Both the position numbers and the translations under genes were made by a program. This document shows positions 34,517-43,534 of a DNA stretch of 64,000 nucleotides, in pieces. Numbering within the stretch: the first letter of the stretch is position 1; each line of letters starts with the position of its first letter. Under the pieces are notes generated by a model. The model worked only from the letters and a program-made list of their open reading frames with translations. It ran no database searches and was not told the origin of the DNA. Source of the DNA: Micromonospora sp. NBRC 110009 (lineage in GTDB: Bacteria; Actinomycetota; Actinomycetes; Mycobacteriales; Micromonosporaceae); assembly GCF_030518795.1 (NCBI RefSeq), contig NZ_CP130427.1:5208001-5272000 (forward strand), in the 5' to 3' direction.

Positions 34517-35740
34517 ATGATCAGTCGGCGCAAGTTGATCGGTACCGGTCTGGGTGTCACGGCCGGCCTCGTGACGGCGGGGTGCAGCGATGGTTCGTCG
34601 TCCGGGGCCGCCTGGTCGGCGCCCGGCGTGGCGGTGGAGGAGAGTGCACCGCCGAGCGAGGTGCGGGTGACCGTGACCCCGGCGGCCGACACGAAGAAGG
34701 TGTCACCGCTGGACCCGGTCGTCGTGGCGGTGGAGGGCGGCACGCTCAAGGACGTGTCCGTGACGGCGGGGAGCAAGACCGTCGCCGGCAAGGTGGGCAG
34801 CGACGACCGGACGTGGCAGTCGACCGGCAAGCTGGCCTACGGCAAGACCTACACGGTCACCGTGTCCGTGGCCGACTCCACCGGTGCGCTGACCCAGCAC
34901 AACAGCAGCTTCAGCACGGTGAAGCCGGCCGGGGTCGCCTCGGTCACGTTCCAGGCCAACGCGCTGACCGCCCTGCGGGCCGGCGGCACGTACGGGGTGG
35001 GGCAGCCGGTCATGGTGAACTTCAGCCGGACCGTCAGGAACCGCGACGAGGCCGAGAAGGCGATGCTGGTGGAGACCACGCCGGCCGTCGAGGGACGGTG
35101 GCGCTGGATCGACGGACAGAACGCGCACTGGCGGCCGGCGAAATACTGGGCCCCGGGCACGAAGATCTCGGTAAAGATCAATCTTTTCGGCCAGGACCTC
35201 GGCAAGGGCGTCTACGGCGGCGCGAACGCCAGCACGAACTTCACCATCGGCCCGTCCCGCATCGCCATCGCCGACGCCAGCACCCACCGGATGAAGGTCT
35301 ACATCGACGGCCGGATGGTGCGGGACGTCCCGATCAGCATGGGCAAGGGCGGCACCACCAGGGGCGCGAACGGCGAGCTCATCAGCTACTGGACCCGCTC
35401 CGGCCCGCACGTGGTGATGACCCGGGAGCCCTCGCACCGGATGACCTCGGCCAGCTACGGGGTCACCGACCCCGAGGACCCCAACTACTACGACGAGGTC
35501 ATCAAGCTCTGCCTGCGGATCTCCTACTCGGGCGAGTTCGTCCACCTGGCCGACTGGAACATCGGCGCCCAGGGCAGCCGGAACACCTCGCACGGCTGCA
35601 TCAACGTCGGGCCGGCCGACGCCCGCTGGTTCTACGAGACGTTCCGGCTCGGCGACGTGGTCGACGTGCGCAACACCCCGCGGGCGATGGCGCTCACCGA
35701 CGGGGTGGGCGACTGGACTGTGCCCTGGAGCAAGTGGTGA
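34517..35740 (+). CDS. L,D-transpeptidase lipoprotein
   Basis: 407 aa. The N-terminus MISRRKLIGTG with lipobox TAGC is a lipoprotein and possible Tat signal. Two Ig-like domains (about 50-155 and 155-250) precede the YkuD catalytic domain (about 255-390), whose active-site motif SHGCINVG gives His359 and Cys361. This layout matches the mycobacterial LdtMt2/Ldt type that makes 3-3 peptidoglycan cross-links and resists most penicillins. GGAGAGG lies before the ATG. The 178-base gap upstream holds nothing else that I recognise. Confidence 0.93.
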   Translation: MISRRKLIGTGLGVTAGLVTAGCSDGSSSGAAWSAPGVAVEESAPPSEVRVTVTPAADTKKVSPLDPVVVAVEGGTLKDVSVTAGSKTVAGKVGSDDRTWQSTGKLAYGKTYTVTVSVADSTGALTQHNSSFSTVKPAGVASVTFQANALTALRAGGTYGVGQPVMVNFSRTVRNRDEAEKAMLVETTPAVEGRWRWIDGQNAHWRPAKYWAPGTKISVKINLFGQDLGKGVYGGANASTNFTIGPSRIAIADASTHRMKVYIDGRMVRDVPISMGKGGTTRGANGELISYWTRSGPHVVMTREPSHRMTSASYGVTDPEDPNYYDEVIKLCLRISYSGEFVHLADWNIGAQGSRNTSHGCINVGPADARWFYETFRLGDVVDVRNTPRAMALTDGVGDWTVPWSKW

Positions 35741-35758
35741 CCGTGAGCCGCCGGGGCG

Positions 35759-35784
35759 GCCCGGGCGTCGTCTGACGCCCGGGC
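35759..35784. terminator. Stem-loop between the transpeptidase and the SpoIIE phosphatase
   Basis: A perfect 11-bp stem (GCCCGGGCGTC and complement) with loop GTCT, 18 bases after the transpeptidase stop and 8 bases from the convergent gene's end; probably a shared terminator. Confidence 0.75.
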
Positions 35785-35792
35785 GCTCGCCC

Positions 35793-37007
35793 TCAGCCGT
35801 CGGTCCGGCGGACGGCCAGCAGCGCGATGTCGTCCGTGGGGTGCTCGGCATCGAGGGTCGCCATGATGGTGTCGCACACCGTCTCGACCGGTGCGACCGG
35901 AATCGCGGCCAGGAGGCGGGCGACGCCGGAGTCGAACAGTTCCCCGCGGCGTTCGACGAGACCGTCGGTGTAGGTGACGAGGACCGCGCCGGCGGGGAAG
36001 TCGACCGTGGTGGTGCGCCGCTCGGGGCGTCTCCGGCTGATGCCGAGCGGTGGATCGATGTGCGCGGGTAGCAGGGTCGCCGGTCGGCCGGGCGCGGCGA
36101 GCACCGGGCACGGGTGCCCGGCCAGGGAGAGCCGGATCTGGGAGCCGTCGGGGGAGATCATCGCGTACAGGGCGGTGGTCAGGCTGCCGGCCTCGAAGTG
36201 GACCACCTTGCGGTCGAGCAGGGAGAGGGCCTCCGCCGGATCGTCGCAGATGAGGGCGTACGCGCGCAGGGCGCTGCGGACCCGGCCCATCACCACCGCC
36301 GACTGCAGCCCGTGACCCGAAACGTCGCCCATGACGACGCCGAGCCAGCCGGAGGGGAGGCTGAAGACGTCGTACCAGTCGCCGCCGACCCCGGCGGCGT
36401 GGCCCGGCACGTACCGGCCGGCCATCTCCAGGTTCGGCACCTCGGGGAACCTGGCGGGGATCAGGCTCCGTTGCAGCGCCAGGGCGGCGGAATGGTCCAG
36501 GGTGCTCTCGCGGACCCGGTTGGCCAGGCCGACATGGTTGGCGACCAGTTCCAGCAGGCGGACATCGTCGGCGGTGAACCGGCGTGGGCTGAGGGTGCCG
36601 ACGTGCAGCACGCCGACGAGGTGATTCCTCGTCATGATCGGTACGCCCAGCAGGGAGCGGACCCCGGTCTGCAGCAGGATGGGATTGACCACCTTGCCCT
36701 CGGTGACCTCCTCGATGATCACCGGTTGCTGGGTCGCCGCGACCCGGCCGGCGAACCCCCGCCCGATCGAGACGCGGAAACCCTGCCGGACCTCCTCTTC
36801 CAGCCCCCTGGCGGCGGTGGCGACCAGGTGCCGGGCCCGGACGTCGAGCAGGAGGATGGCGGCGGTGTCGACCTGCAGCAGGTCGCGGACCCGGTCGAGG
36901 ACCTCGTCGAAGAGGTCGGCGACGTCGAGGCGTGACAGCGTGGCATCGGTGACCGCCTCGATGCGGCCCAACCGCTGCTCGTTTCGCTGACTCTCCGCGC
37001 GAACCAC
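35793..37007 (-). CDS. GAF domain PP2C/SpoIIE-type serine phosphatase
   Basis: 404 aa. A GAF sensor domain (about 17-165; TAAILLLDVRARHLVA, SLLGVPIMTRNHLVGVLHVG) is joined to a SpoIIE phosphatase domain (about 185-400) with metal motifs GGDWYDVF, GDVSGHGLQ and TYTDGLVERR. Such proteins dephosphorylate STAS anti-sigma antagonists in partner-switching systems, and STAS genes lie about 9.6 kb downstream in this window. The GTG start is the first in the frame; the sensed ligand is unknown. Confidence 0.9.
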   Translation of the reverse strand: MVRAESQRNEQRLGRIEAVTDATLSRLDVADLFDEVLDRVRDLLQVDTAAILLLDVRARHLVATAARGLEEEVRQGFRVSIGRGFAGRVAATQQPVIIEEVTEGKVVNPILLQTGVRSLLGVPIMTRNHLVGVLHVGTLSPRRFTADDVRLLELVANHVGLANRVRESTLDHSAALALQRSLIPARFPEVPNLEMAGRYVPGHAAGVGGDWYDVFSLPSGWLGVVMGDVSGHGLQSAVVMGRVRSALRAYALICDDPAEALSLLDRKVVHFEAGSLTTALYAMISPDGSQIRLSLAGHPCPVLAAPGRPATLLPAHIDPPLGISRRRPERRTTTVDFPAGAVLVTYTDGLVERRGELFDSGVARLLAAIPVAPVETVCDTIMATLDAEHPTDDIALLAVRRTDG

Positions 37008-37178
37008 CCCCGGATCCTAGTTGCCTGACCGCAACTTCCGCCCAATGGACCCGGCCGGGCCCCGCGCGGATGCCGGTGCCGCCTGCACCACCCGGTCATG
37101 GTCGGCACCGCAATCGAGTATGCACGCCCGTCCTGGCAGCCCGGTCGTACGCCTGCCGGCCGGTCGTGACCACCGGGC

Positions 37179-38390
37179 CTAGAAGGGCGGTTTCGCCGGC
37201 TCCGGTGGCAGCCCCCTCGCGCGCCGGGCGTCGGCCAGGGCCGCTCCGAGGAGTATCACGGCGGCGACGATCGAGGCTGCCAGCGCCGGAGCCCGCAGGA
37301 GCACCGGGTAGGACAGGATCAGCGCCGCCAGCGTGACGACGCGCGCCGGGGAGACCCTGCCGAAGACCTGGAACTCGAAGCGGGCGCGGCCGGTGGTGAA
37401 CAGGGCCGGGCCGAGCAGGACCGGTGCGAGCCACGTCGGGTGGGTATGACCGACGGGGTGTTCGATCACGATCTCGTACCCGAGCGCGGTGAGCACGATG
37501 CCGATGATCATGATCAGGTGTGAGTCCGCGGCGGACCGACCGATGAGCGACGGTTGCCTCGCCTTCATGATCGCCTCGTTGAGGATCTGACCCGCACGAT
37601 AGAAGTAGATCCGCCAGAGCAGCACCGAAGTCAGCGCGGCGACCGCGAACGCCAGGGTGCTCGGGACGTCGAACGGGCCGGTGCTGTAGGTCAGGCCGAC
37701 CACCAGGATCGTCTCGCCGAGGGCGATGAGGAAGAACTGCTGGTAGCGCTCGGCGAGGTGTTCCCCGGCGATGTCCCACTGGGAGGTGGTGGAGCGGCCC
37801 AGCCCCGGCACCGGCCACCCGAATCGTCCCGCGGCGTACTCCAGCCCGAGAGCCAGCACCCACAGGATGATCAGCGTCCGTCCGCCGAGGATCGCACCGA
37901 TGACCCAGAGGACTCCGGCGGCGGCGTAGGTGATGAGCATCCGGAGTTTCAGTAGGCGCCGTTGCCGGTCCCGCAGGACGATCAGGAGTACCAGGGGTCG
38001 GGTGAGTTGACCGACGACGTAGGCGAACGCGAACGCCTCCGGGTACCCCCGGAACGCGCGAGGTACGGCCACGCCCAGCACCAGGCCGGTCAGCAACGCC
38101 ACGATGACGATCAGTTGGATCGCGGTGGAGTCGGGCTCGTAGCGGCTGGTCGTCCAGGCGGTGCTCTGCCAGAGCGTGTACAGGGCGAGCAGGAGCAGGA
38201 GGGTCTTGCCGGCGCCGGGCAGGGCTCGGGACAGTTCGCTACCGCCCTGCTCCAGCACCATGTCCTCGTACATCCGCGCGACGATCCGGGTGAACGCGAA
38301 GACGAACACGAGATCGAAGAAGAGCTCAAGGAAGGTGGCCCGCGCGGGCTTCCTGCCGGCGGGCTGGGGTTCGCTGAGGCTCCTCCACAT
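37179..38390 (-). CDS. Low temperature requirement protein A (LtrA) family membrane protein
   Basis: 403 aa with about ten to twelve hydrophobic helices. The signature is near the N-terminus: FLELFFDLVFVFAFTRI, followed later by HLAERYQQFFLIALGETIL, which are the two conserved blocks of the LtrA family (named from Listeria). The biochemical role is not known. The 171-base gap to the phosphatase gene holds no feature that I can name. Confidence 0.87.
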   Translation of the reverse strand: MWRSLSEPQPAGRKPARATFLELFFDLVFVFAFTRIVARMYEDMVLEQGGSELSRALPGAGKTLLLLLALYTLWQSTAWTTSRYEPDSTAIQLIVIVALLTGLVLGVAVPRAFRGYPEAFAFAYVVGQLTRPLVLLIVLRDRQRRLLKLRMLITYAAAGVLWVIGAILGGRTLIILWVLALGLEYAAGRFGWPVPGLGRSTTSQWDIAGEHLAERYQQFFLIALGETILVVGLTYSTGPFDVPSTLAFAVAALTSVLLWRIYFYRAGQILNEAIMKARQPSLIGRSAADSHLIMIIGIVLTALGYEIVIEHPVGHTHPTWLAPVLLGPALFTTGRARFEFQVFGRVSPARVVTLAALILSYPVLLRAPALAASIVAAVILLGAALADARRARGLPPEPAKPPF

Positions 38391-38500
38391 GGCGCCCGTC
38401 CGTTCGATGTCTTCCCTGGAGTGGTAGCACGGCCGCCCGGCCCGGGCCGGTCATACCGGAAAGTGCGCCAACCGCCCGGGCGGCGCCGATAAACGCTCAG

Positions 38501-38533
38501 GGTATATACGCGGGGTATACACGCGGGGTATGG
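38501..38533. repeat. 13-bp tandem direct repeat upstream of the PadR operon, likely operator
   Basis: GGTATATACGCGG (38501-38513) and GGTATACACGCGG (38514-38526) are tandem, with a third partial copy GGTATGG (38527-38533). Within them GTATA and TATAC form an inverted repeat with 9 bases between. The block ends 8 bases before the PadR start codon, so binding there would block transcription or initiation. Confidence 0.6.
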
Positions 38534-38540
38534 TGCGGGC

Positions 38541-39065
38541 ATGAGTGTTCCGTTGACCCTCCTCGGCCTGCTCGAGCGGGAGCCCAGTCATGGCTACGAC
38601 CTCAAGCGCGACTACGACACCTTCTTCAGCCGCGGCAAGCCGCTGCCGTTCGGGCAGGTCTACGCCACGCTGGGCCGCCTGGCGCGGGACGGCAAGATCG
38701 TGATCGGCGAGGTGGAGCCGGGCGTCGGCCCGGACCGCAAGCGGTACGTCATCACCGAGCGCGGCGCGACCGAGGTGGACGCCTGGCTGGCCGAGCCGGT
38801 GGAGGCCGAGCCCAACCTACAGACGATGCTCTTCACCAAGGTGGTGCTGGCGCTGATGCTGGACCGCCCCGCCGCGGAATACCTCGACGTCCAGCGGGCC
38901 ACCCACCTGCGGCGGATGACGGAGCTCACCGCGATCAAGCGCGACGGCAACCTGGTGGACACGCTGCTGGCCGACCACGGCCTGTTCCACCTCGAGGCCG
39001 ACCTGCACTGGATCGACACCACGATCGCCCGGCTGGACGCGCTGCGCGCGGTGGTGCGGCGATGA
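38541..39065 (+). CDS. PadR family transcriptional regulator
   Basis: 174 aa. The N-terminal winged helix begins LTLLGLLEREPSHGYDLKRDYD, with VYATLGRLARDGKI as the recognition region and a C-terminal helical dimer domain (about 95-174), the standard PadR-s1 plan. The stop overlaps the ABC ATPase start (ATGA), so it is cotranscribed with the transporter it probably represses, a common arrangement for drug- or peptide-responsive exporters. Tandem 13-bp repeats sit directly upstream. Confidence 0.9.
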   Translation: MSVPLTLLGLLEREPSHGYDLKRDYDTFFSRGKPLPFGQVYATLGRLARDGKIVIGEVEPGVGPDRKRYVITERGATEVDAWLAEPVEAEPNLQTMLFTKVVLALMLDRPAAEYLDVQRATHLRRMTELTAIKRDGNLVDTLLADHGLFHLEADLHWIDTTIARLDALRAVVRR

Positions 39066-39733
39066 CGGCCGTCGAGGCACGGGACGTGGTCCTGTCCTTC
39101 GGCCGGACCCCGGCGCTGCGCGGCGCCAGCCTGGCGGTCGACACCGGTGAGATCGTGGCGGTGATGGGCCCGAGCGGCTCGGGCAAGTCCACCCTGCTGC
39201 ACTGCCTGGCCGGCATCCTGGTCCCCGACAGCGGCGAGATCCGCCTCGACGGCCGTCGGGTGGACACGATGACCGAGCAGGAGCGCAGCCTGCTGCGCCG
39301 GGATCGATTCGGGTTCGTGTTCCAGTTCGGACAGCTCGTGCCCGAGTTGACCGCCGAGGAGAACGTGGCGCTCCCGCTGCTGCTCGGCGGCGTCAAGCGG
39401 GCCGCCGCACTCCGGGAGGCGCGACCGTGGTTCGCGCGGCTCGGCCTCGCCGGGCTGGAGCGACGCCGTTCCGGCGAGCTCTCCGGCGGCCAGGCGCAAC
39501 GGGTGGCGCTGGCCCGCGGTCTGGTCGCCCGGCCGAGCGTGCTCTTCGCCGACGAGCCGACCGGCGCCCTCGACTCGCTGACCGGCGAGCAGGTCATGGA
39601 CCTCCTCGTCGGGTGCGCCCGCGAGCAGGGCACCACCGTCGTGCTGGTCACCCACGAGGCCCGCGTCGCCGCGTACGCCGACCGGCAGGTCATCGTGCGC
39701 GACGGCAAGGTGAACGCGCTGGTGCACTCATGA
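39062..39733 (+). CDS. ABC transporter ATP-binding protein (MacB/LolD type)
   Basis: 223 aa with complete nucleotide-binding motifs: Walker A GPSGSGKST, Q-loop FQFGQL, signature LSGGQAQRVALARGL, Walker B VLFADEPTGALDS and H-loop VTHE. Sequence style is that of the MacB/LolD/FtsE group that drives FtsX-like permeases in mechanotransmission rather than classic import. Coupled by ATGA overlaps with the regulator upstream and the permease downstream. Confidence 0.94.
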   Translation: MTAVEARDVVLSFGRTPALRGASLAVDTGEIVAVMGPSGSGKSTLLHCLAGILVPDSGEIRLDGRRVDTMTEQERSLLRRDRFGFVFQFGQLVPELTAEENVALPLLLGGVKRAAALREARPWFARLGLAGLERRRSGELSGGQAQRVALARGLVARPSVLFADEPTGALDSLTGEQVMDLLVGCAREQGTTVVLVTHEARVAAYADRQVIVRDGKVNALVHS

Positions 39734-41964
39734 TCCGATTCGGTCTGCGGCTGGCCCTGTCCGGCGGCAGGGAGGCGGCCGTCCGGCTCGTCATCATCGC
39801 CACCGCGGTGGCGCTCGGCGTCGGCATGCTCCTGACCACGCTCGCCGGCATGAACGCGGTCGGCGCGCAGAACCTGCGGTACGCCTGGCTCAACACCACC
39901 GTCGCTCCGGCCTCCTCTGACGCGTCGGCCGACCCGATGTGGTGGCTGCTCCGGGAGGACTACTACCACGGCCGGTCGATCGGCCGGGTCGAGGTCGCGG
40001 CGCTGGGCCCGGATGCGCCCGTCCCGCCGGGCATCCCGCACCTGCCCGGGCCGGGCGAGTACTACGTCTCGCCTGCGCTCGGCGAGCTGCTGCGGAACAC
40101 CCCAGCCGCGGAACTCGGCGACCGCTTCCCCGGCCACCAGATCGGCACGATCGGCAGGGCGGCGCTGCCGTCCCCCGAGTCGCTGCTGATCGTCATCGGC
40201 CGCGCCCCGGCCGACCTGGAGCACCTGGGGGCCCGGCAGGTCACGCAGATCATGACCACCTCCCCGAGCGACTGCAGCCACGGCTGCTACGTCGGGATCA
40301 GACACGACGGCATGACACTCGTGCTGTCCGTCGTCGCGGCCGCGCTGCTCTTCCCGGTGCTCATCTTCATCGGCACCGCCACGAGGCTGGCCGCGAGCCG
40401 CCGGGAGCAGCGGTTCGCCGCGATGCGGCTGATCGGCGCCACACCACGGCAGATCTCCGTCATCTCGGCCGTGGAGTCGACGGTTGCCGCAGCGGCGGGC
40501 ACCGCTGCGGGATTCGGCCTGTTCTTCGCGTTCCGGCCGGGGCTCGCCACGATCCCGTTCGCCGGTGAGCCGTTCTTCGCCGCTGACCTGTCGCTCACCG
40601 TCATCGACGTCCTGGCGGTCGCGCTCGGCATTCCGCTCGGTGCCGCGGCGGCGTCCTGGCTGGCGCTGCGCCGGGTGCAGATTTCGCCGCTGGGCGTGAG
40701 TCGCCGGGTGACCCCGAAGCCGCCGCGTGCCTGGCGGATGATCCCGCTGGTCGCTGGCCTCGCCGAGCTGACCTGGTTCGTCGGCCGCCGCCCCGACACG
40801 ACCAACGGCCAGATCACCGCGTTCATCTCCGGGTTCCTGCTGATCCTGATCGGGCTGGTGCTGGCCGGGCCCTGGCTGACCATGATCGGCGCCCGGGTGC
40901 TGGCGGGGCGGGCGAGCCGGCCCGCCGCGCTCATCGCCGGACGGCGGCTCGCGGACAACCCGCAGGCGGGGTTCCGGTCCGTGAGCGGGCTGATCGTGGC
41001 GCTGTTCATCACTAGCGTGGCGACTGGCACGATCACTACGTTCGTTGCCAACCGCGGCGAACCGCGCACCGACTCGGTGGCGGCCACCTCACTCGCGAAG
41101 ACGTTCTGGCCCGAGGAAGGCCCGGCACCGACCGCGGACCAGATTCCTGCCGGCCTCAGCACGATCCCCGGCGTCCGAAGCGTAACGGTGGTGCACGCCA
41201 ACTCCGGGCGCAAACCCGGCGTCGGCGGGGACCGCGGCGGCGCGGTCGACTGGCCGGGCCTGGTCACCTGCGCCGAGCTGAACCGTCTCAAGGTGTTCGG
41301 CAGCTGCCCGGCCGGCGGGCAGGTCGCGGTCGTTCCCTCGGACCTCATCGGCATGCGGGCGTTCGACCTGACCAATGACACGTACGTCTGGGGTGCCGCC
41401 GGCGGCCTCGTCGCCGCGGACGTGGACCGGCAGCCGATCCTGTCGGTGGTCGTCAACACGACCAGCCGCGCCGCGTTCGAGCAGGCCCGCACGATGCTGA
41501 TCAACGCGTTCCCGCTGGGGCGCTTCCCGGCGAGCGTCGGCGAGTGGGAGGCGGACTCCGCGCAGCAGCTGATCCAGTTCCAGCAGCTGGCCAACGTGGT
41601 CATGCTGGCCAGCCTGCCGATCGCGGGCTGCAGCCTCGCGGTGAGCGTGGCCGGCGGGCTCAGCGACCGCAAGCGGCCGTTCAGCATGCTCCGCCTCACC
41701 GGGGTGCAGCTACGCACCCTGCGCCGGGTGGTCGCGCTGGAGACCGTCGTGCCGCTCCTGCTCGTCGCGGTCGTGGCCACCGGGATGGGGTTCCTGGCCG
41801 CGCACCTGTTCCTGCGGGCGCAGCTCGGCTACTCGCTCCTCCCGCCGCACCTGCCGTTCTACCCGATGGTCGTCGGCGGCCTGGCGGTGTCGCTCGGCAT
41901 CATCGCCTCGACGCTGCCGCTGCTGCGGCGGATCACCGGCCCGGAGACGGCCCGGAACGAGTGA
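39730..41964 (+). CDS. FtsX-like ABC transporter permease
   Basis: 744 aa. An N-terminal helix (about 18-40), a long extracytoplasmic domain (about 45-190), three helices (about 195-320) of the first FtsX module with SRREQRFAAMRLIGATPRQ, further helices around 335-400 and 420-450, a second outer domain (about 450-600) and a last three-helix FtsX module (about 615-735; SDRKRPFSMLRLTGVQ). This is the usual two-module permease partner of a MacB-like ATPase. Likely exports or senses an antimicrobial or lipid compound; the substrate cannot be read. Confidence 0.88.
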   Translation: MIRFGLRLALSGGREAAVRLVIIATAVALGVGMLLTTLAGMNAVGAQNLRYAWLNTTVAPASSDASADPMWWLLREDYYHGRSIGRVEVAALGPDAPVPPGIPHLPGPGEYYVSPALGELLRNTPAAELGDRFPGHQIGTIGRAALPSPESLLIVIGRAPADLEHLGARQVTQIMTTSPSDCSHGCYVGIRHDGMTLVLSVVAAALLFPVLIFIGTATRLAASRREQRFAAMRLIGATPRQISVISAVESTVAAAAGTAAGFGLFFAFRPGLATIPFAGEPFFAADLSLTVIDVLAVALGIPLGAAAASWLALRRVQISPLGVSRRVTPKPPRAWRMIPLVAGLAELTWFVGRRPDTTNGQITAFISGFLLILIGLVLAGPWLTMIGARVLAGRASRPAALIAGRRLADNPQAGFRSVSGLIVALFITSVATGTITTFVANRGEPRTDSVAATSLAKTFWPEEGPAPTADQIPAGLSTIPGVRSVTVVHANSGRKPGVGGDRGGAVDWPGLVTCAELNRLKVFGSCPAGGQVAVVPSDLIGMRAFDLTNDTYVWGAAGGLVAADVDRQPILSVVVNTTSRAAFEQARTMLINAFPLGRFPASVGEWEADSAQQLIQFQQLANVVMLASLPIAGCSLAVSVAGGLSDRKRPFSMLRLTGVQLRTLRRVVALETVVPLLLVAVVATGMGFLAAHLFLRAQLGYSLLPPHLPFYPMVVGGLAVSLGIIASTLPLLRRITGPETARNE

Positions 41965-41986
41965 GGCGACCGCCTCCCGGCGAAGG

Positions 41987-42031
41987 ACCGGCGCCGCCAC
42001 CGACCCATCACGGGTCGGTGGCGGCGCCGGT
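41987..42031 (+). terminator. Strong stem-loop terminator of the PadR-ABC operon
   Basis: A 20-bp perfect stem with a 5-base loop (ATCAC), 22 bases after the permease stop. It is the longest perfect hairpin that I found in the window. Confidence 0.82.
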
Positions 42032-42035
42032 CGTG

Positions 42036-42118
42036 TCAGTCGGTCGGGTCGCGCTCGGCGTCGGGCAGGGTGGGTGCCTCGGTGGGGTAGAGGCCGGCGG
42101 CGAAGCCGTACACCTGGT
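42036..42118 (-). pseudogene. Possible 3' remnant of an unknown gene
   Basis: Reading left from about 42118, a frame gives GDQVYGFAAGLYPTEAP followed by an acidic tail and a TGA at 42036-42038. This looks like the natural C-terminus of a protein, but codons further upstream are Ser/Pro/Thr-rich and meaningless and merge into the opposite-strand hydrolase remnant. The most likely reading is a deletion that joined two gene fragments. The parent family is not recognised. Confidence 0.3.
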
Positions 42119-42141
42119 CGCCGGCCCGCCTCGGGGGCGAG

Positions 42142-42558
42142 GTGCTCGACGGCCGGGCCGACCAGGCCGTGGCCGACCTGCCCGAGGGGCTGGTCTACGC
42201 CGGCGTGTCGTGGGGTGCTGCCACGGCGCAACGGATCGCGCAGACCCGGTCCGGCGCCCGCGGCGCCCTGCTCTACGAGGCCTGCCTCCCGGTCACCGGC
42301 GAGTGGGCCGTCGGGCCGTGGCCCGATCGGGTCCCGGTGCAGATCCACGGCATGGACCAGGACCCGTTCTTCGCGCTGGAGGGCGACCTCGATGCCGCCC
42401 GCGAACTGGTGGGCATCGTCGGGCCGGAGCTGGCCGAGCTGTTCGTCTACCCCGGCGACCGGCACCTGTTTACCGACCGCGCGCTACCGTCGTACGACGC
42501 GGAGGCGACGGCGCTGGTGGTGCGGCGCTCGCGGGACCTCCTCGACCGGGTGGGTTGA
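42142..42558 (+). pseudogene. N-terminally truncated dienelactone hydrolase family gene
   Basis: 138 codons remain of an alpha/beta hydrolase of the dienelactone hydrolase family, normally about 190-240 aa. The nucleophile elbow GVSWGAATAQ, with Ser in place of the usual Cys, the Asp region MDQDPFF and the His motif YPGDRHLFTD are kept, but the first two or three strands (about 70-75 residues) are missing. A GTG at 42142 could start translation, yet the product would lack half the fold core. Together with the opposite-strand remnant just upstream, this suggests a deletion scar. Confidence 0.65.
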
Positions 42559-42565
42559 CTCGGCC

Positions 42566-42601
42566 GGCCGGGACCGCCCGCCGGCGCGGGCGGCCCCGGC
42601 C
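42566..42601 (+). terminator. Stem-loop after the hydrolase remnant
   Basis: 16-bp arms with one mismatch and a 4-base loop (CGGC), 7 bases after the stop codon and followed by GTTTC. It fits a terminator of the former hydrolase gene. Confidence 0.6.
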
Positions 42602-42670
42602 GTTTCACCGGCGGCGGCCCGGGGCATCCCACTCACCGATCGGGGTTCGACCGCGCCACCGGGAGGAAAG

Positions 42671-42994
42671 ATGCCAGCCGGATCCAGCCCGAAGCGGGAG
42701 CGGCAGTACGAGCACATCAAGGCGAGCGCGAAGCAGCGGGGCGCCACCACCAGCCGAGCCGAAGAGATCGCCGCCCGCACCGTCAACAAGGAACGGGCCC
42801 GCTCCGGCGAGGCGCGCACCGCGAGTCGCTCCTCCCGCACCGACGTCTCCTCCGGGCACCGTGGCGGGAAACGCTCGCACGGCGGGGCGCAGGGCCGCAC
42901 CAAGGAGCAGCTCTACAACGAGGCGAAGCAGCGCGGCATCAAGGGCCGCTCCGCCATGTCCAAGGCGGAGCTGGAGAAGGCCCTGTCCCACTGA
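42671..42994 (+). CDS. Small basic protein with Rho-N/SAP-like C-terminus ('plasmid stabilization' type)
   Basis: 107 aa, strongly basic and polar. The first 75 residues are low complexity with a conserved-looking opening (SPKRERQYEHIKASAKQRG and EEIAARTVNKERA); the last 30 (KEQLYNEAKQRGIKGRSAMSKAELEKAL) resemble a Rho N-terminal or SAP-like helix-extended-helix nucleic-acid-binding motif. Similar actinobacterial proteins are often labelled plasmid stabilization protein without proof. An excellent GGGAGGAAAG site precedes the ATG. Probably a DNA- or RNA-binding chromosome-associated protein. Confidence 0.78.
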   Translation: MPAGSSPKRERQYEHIKASAKQRGATTSRAEEIAARTVNKERARSGEARTASRSSRTDVSSGHRGGKRSHGGAQGRTKEQLYNEAKQRGIKGRSAMSKAELEKALSH

Positions 42995-43062
42995 GCCCAC
43001 CGGCGAGCGGCGCCGCTGCCGCACCGCACGGTCCGCGGGCGGGCCTCGGTAGGCTCGCCGGC

Positions 43063-43485
43063 ATGGCAGATCCGTTCCGGGTACGCGTCACCGTGCGCGG
43101 CTACGAGCTCGACACCCAGGGCCACCTCAACCAGGCGGTGTATCTCCAGTACAGCGAGCACGCCCGGTGGGAGTGTCTGCGCGCGGCCGGCATCTCGCAG
43201 GACCGGCTGATCGCCAGCGGAGTGGGACCGGTCGCCCTGGAGGTCACCGTCAAGTTCCTGCGGGAGCTGCGCGGGGGCGACGAGGTGGACGTGTCCTGCG
43301 AGTTCCGCTGGGGCGAGGGCAAGACCTTCCAGATCGTCCAGGAGCTCACCCGCCCGGACGGCGGCCAGGTGGCCACGGTGACCGGGGTGGGCGGCCTGCT
43401 CGACCTGTCGGCCCGCCGGCTGGTGCCCAACCCGCGTGAGCGGTTCCAGGAGCTGGCCACCGACCCCGGGCCGCTCAACCTGTGA
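43063..43485 (+). CDS. Acyl-CoA thioesterase, 4HBT hot-dog fold
   Basis: 140 aa, length and pattern of the 4-hydroxybenzoyl-CoA thioesterase family: YELDTQGHLNQAVYLQYSEHARWE contains the usual D-x-x-G-H-x-N-x-x-x-Y active-site stretch, followed by the hot-dog helix and strands VTVKFLRELRGGDEVDVSCE. Hydrolyses short or medium acyl-CoA or ACP thioesters; no neighbour restricts the substrate. Confidence 0.88.
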   Translation: MADPFRVRVTVRGYELDTQGHLNQAVYLQYSEHARWECLRAAGISQDRLIASGVGPVALEVTVKFLRELRGGDEVDVSCEFRWGEGKTFQIVQELTRPDGGQVATVTGVGGLLDLSARRLVPNPRERFQELATDPGPLNL

Positions 43486-43534
43486 CGGTGTCGCCGTTCC
43501 GGCCGTCCCCGTCGACCGCACCTATCCTGATCGA

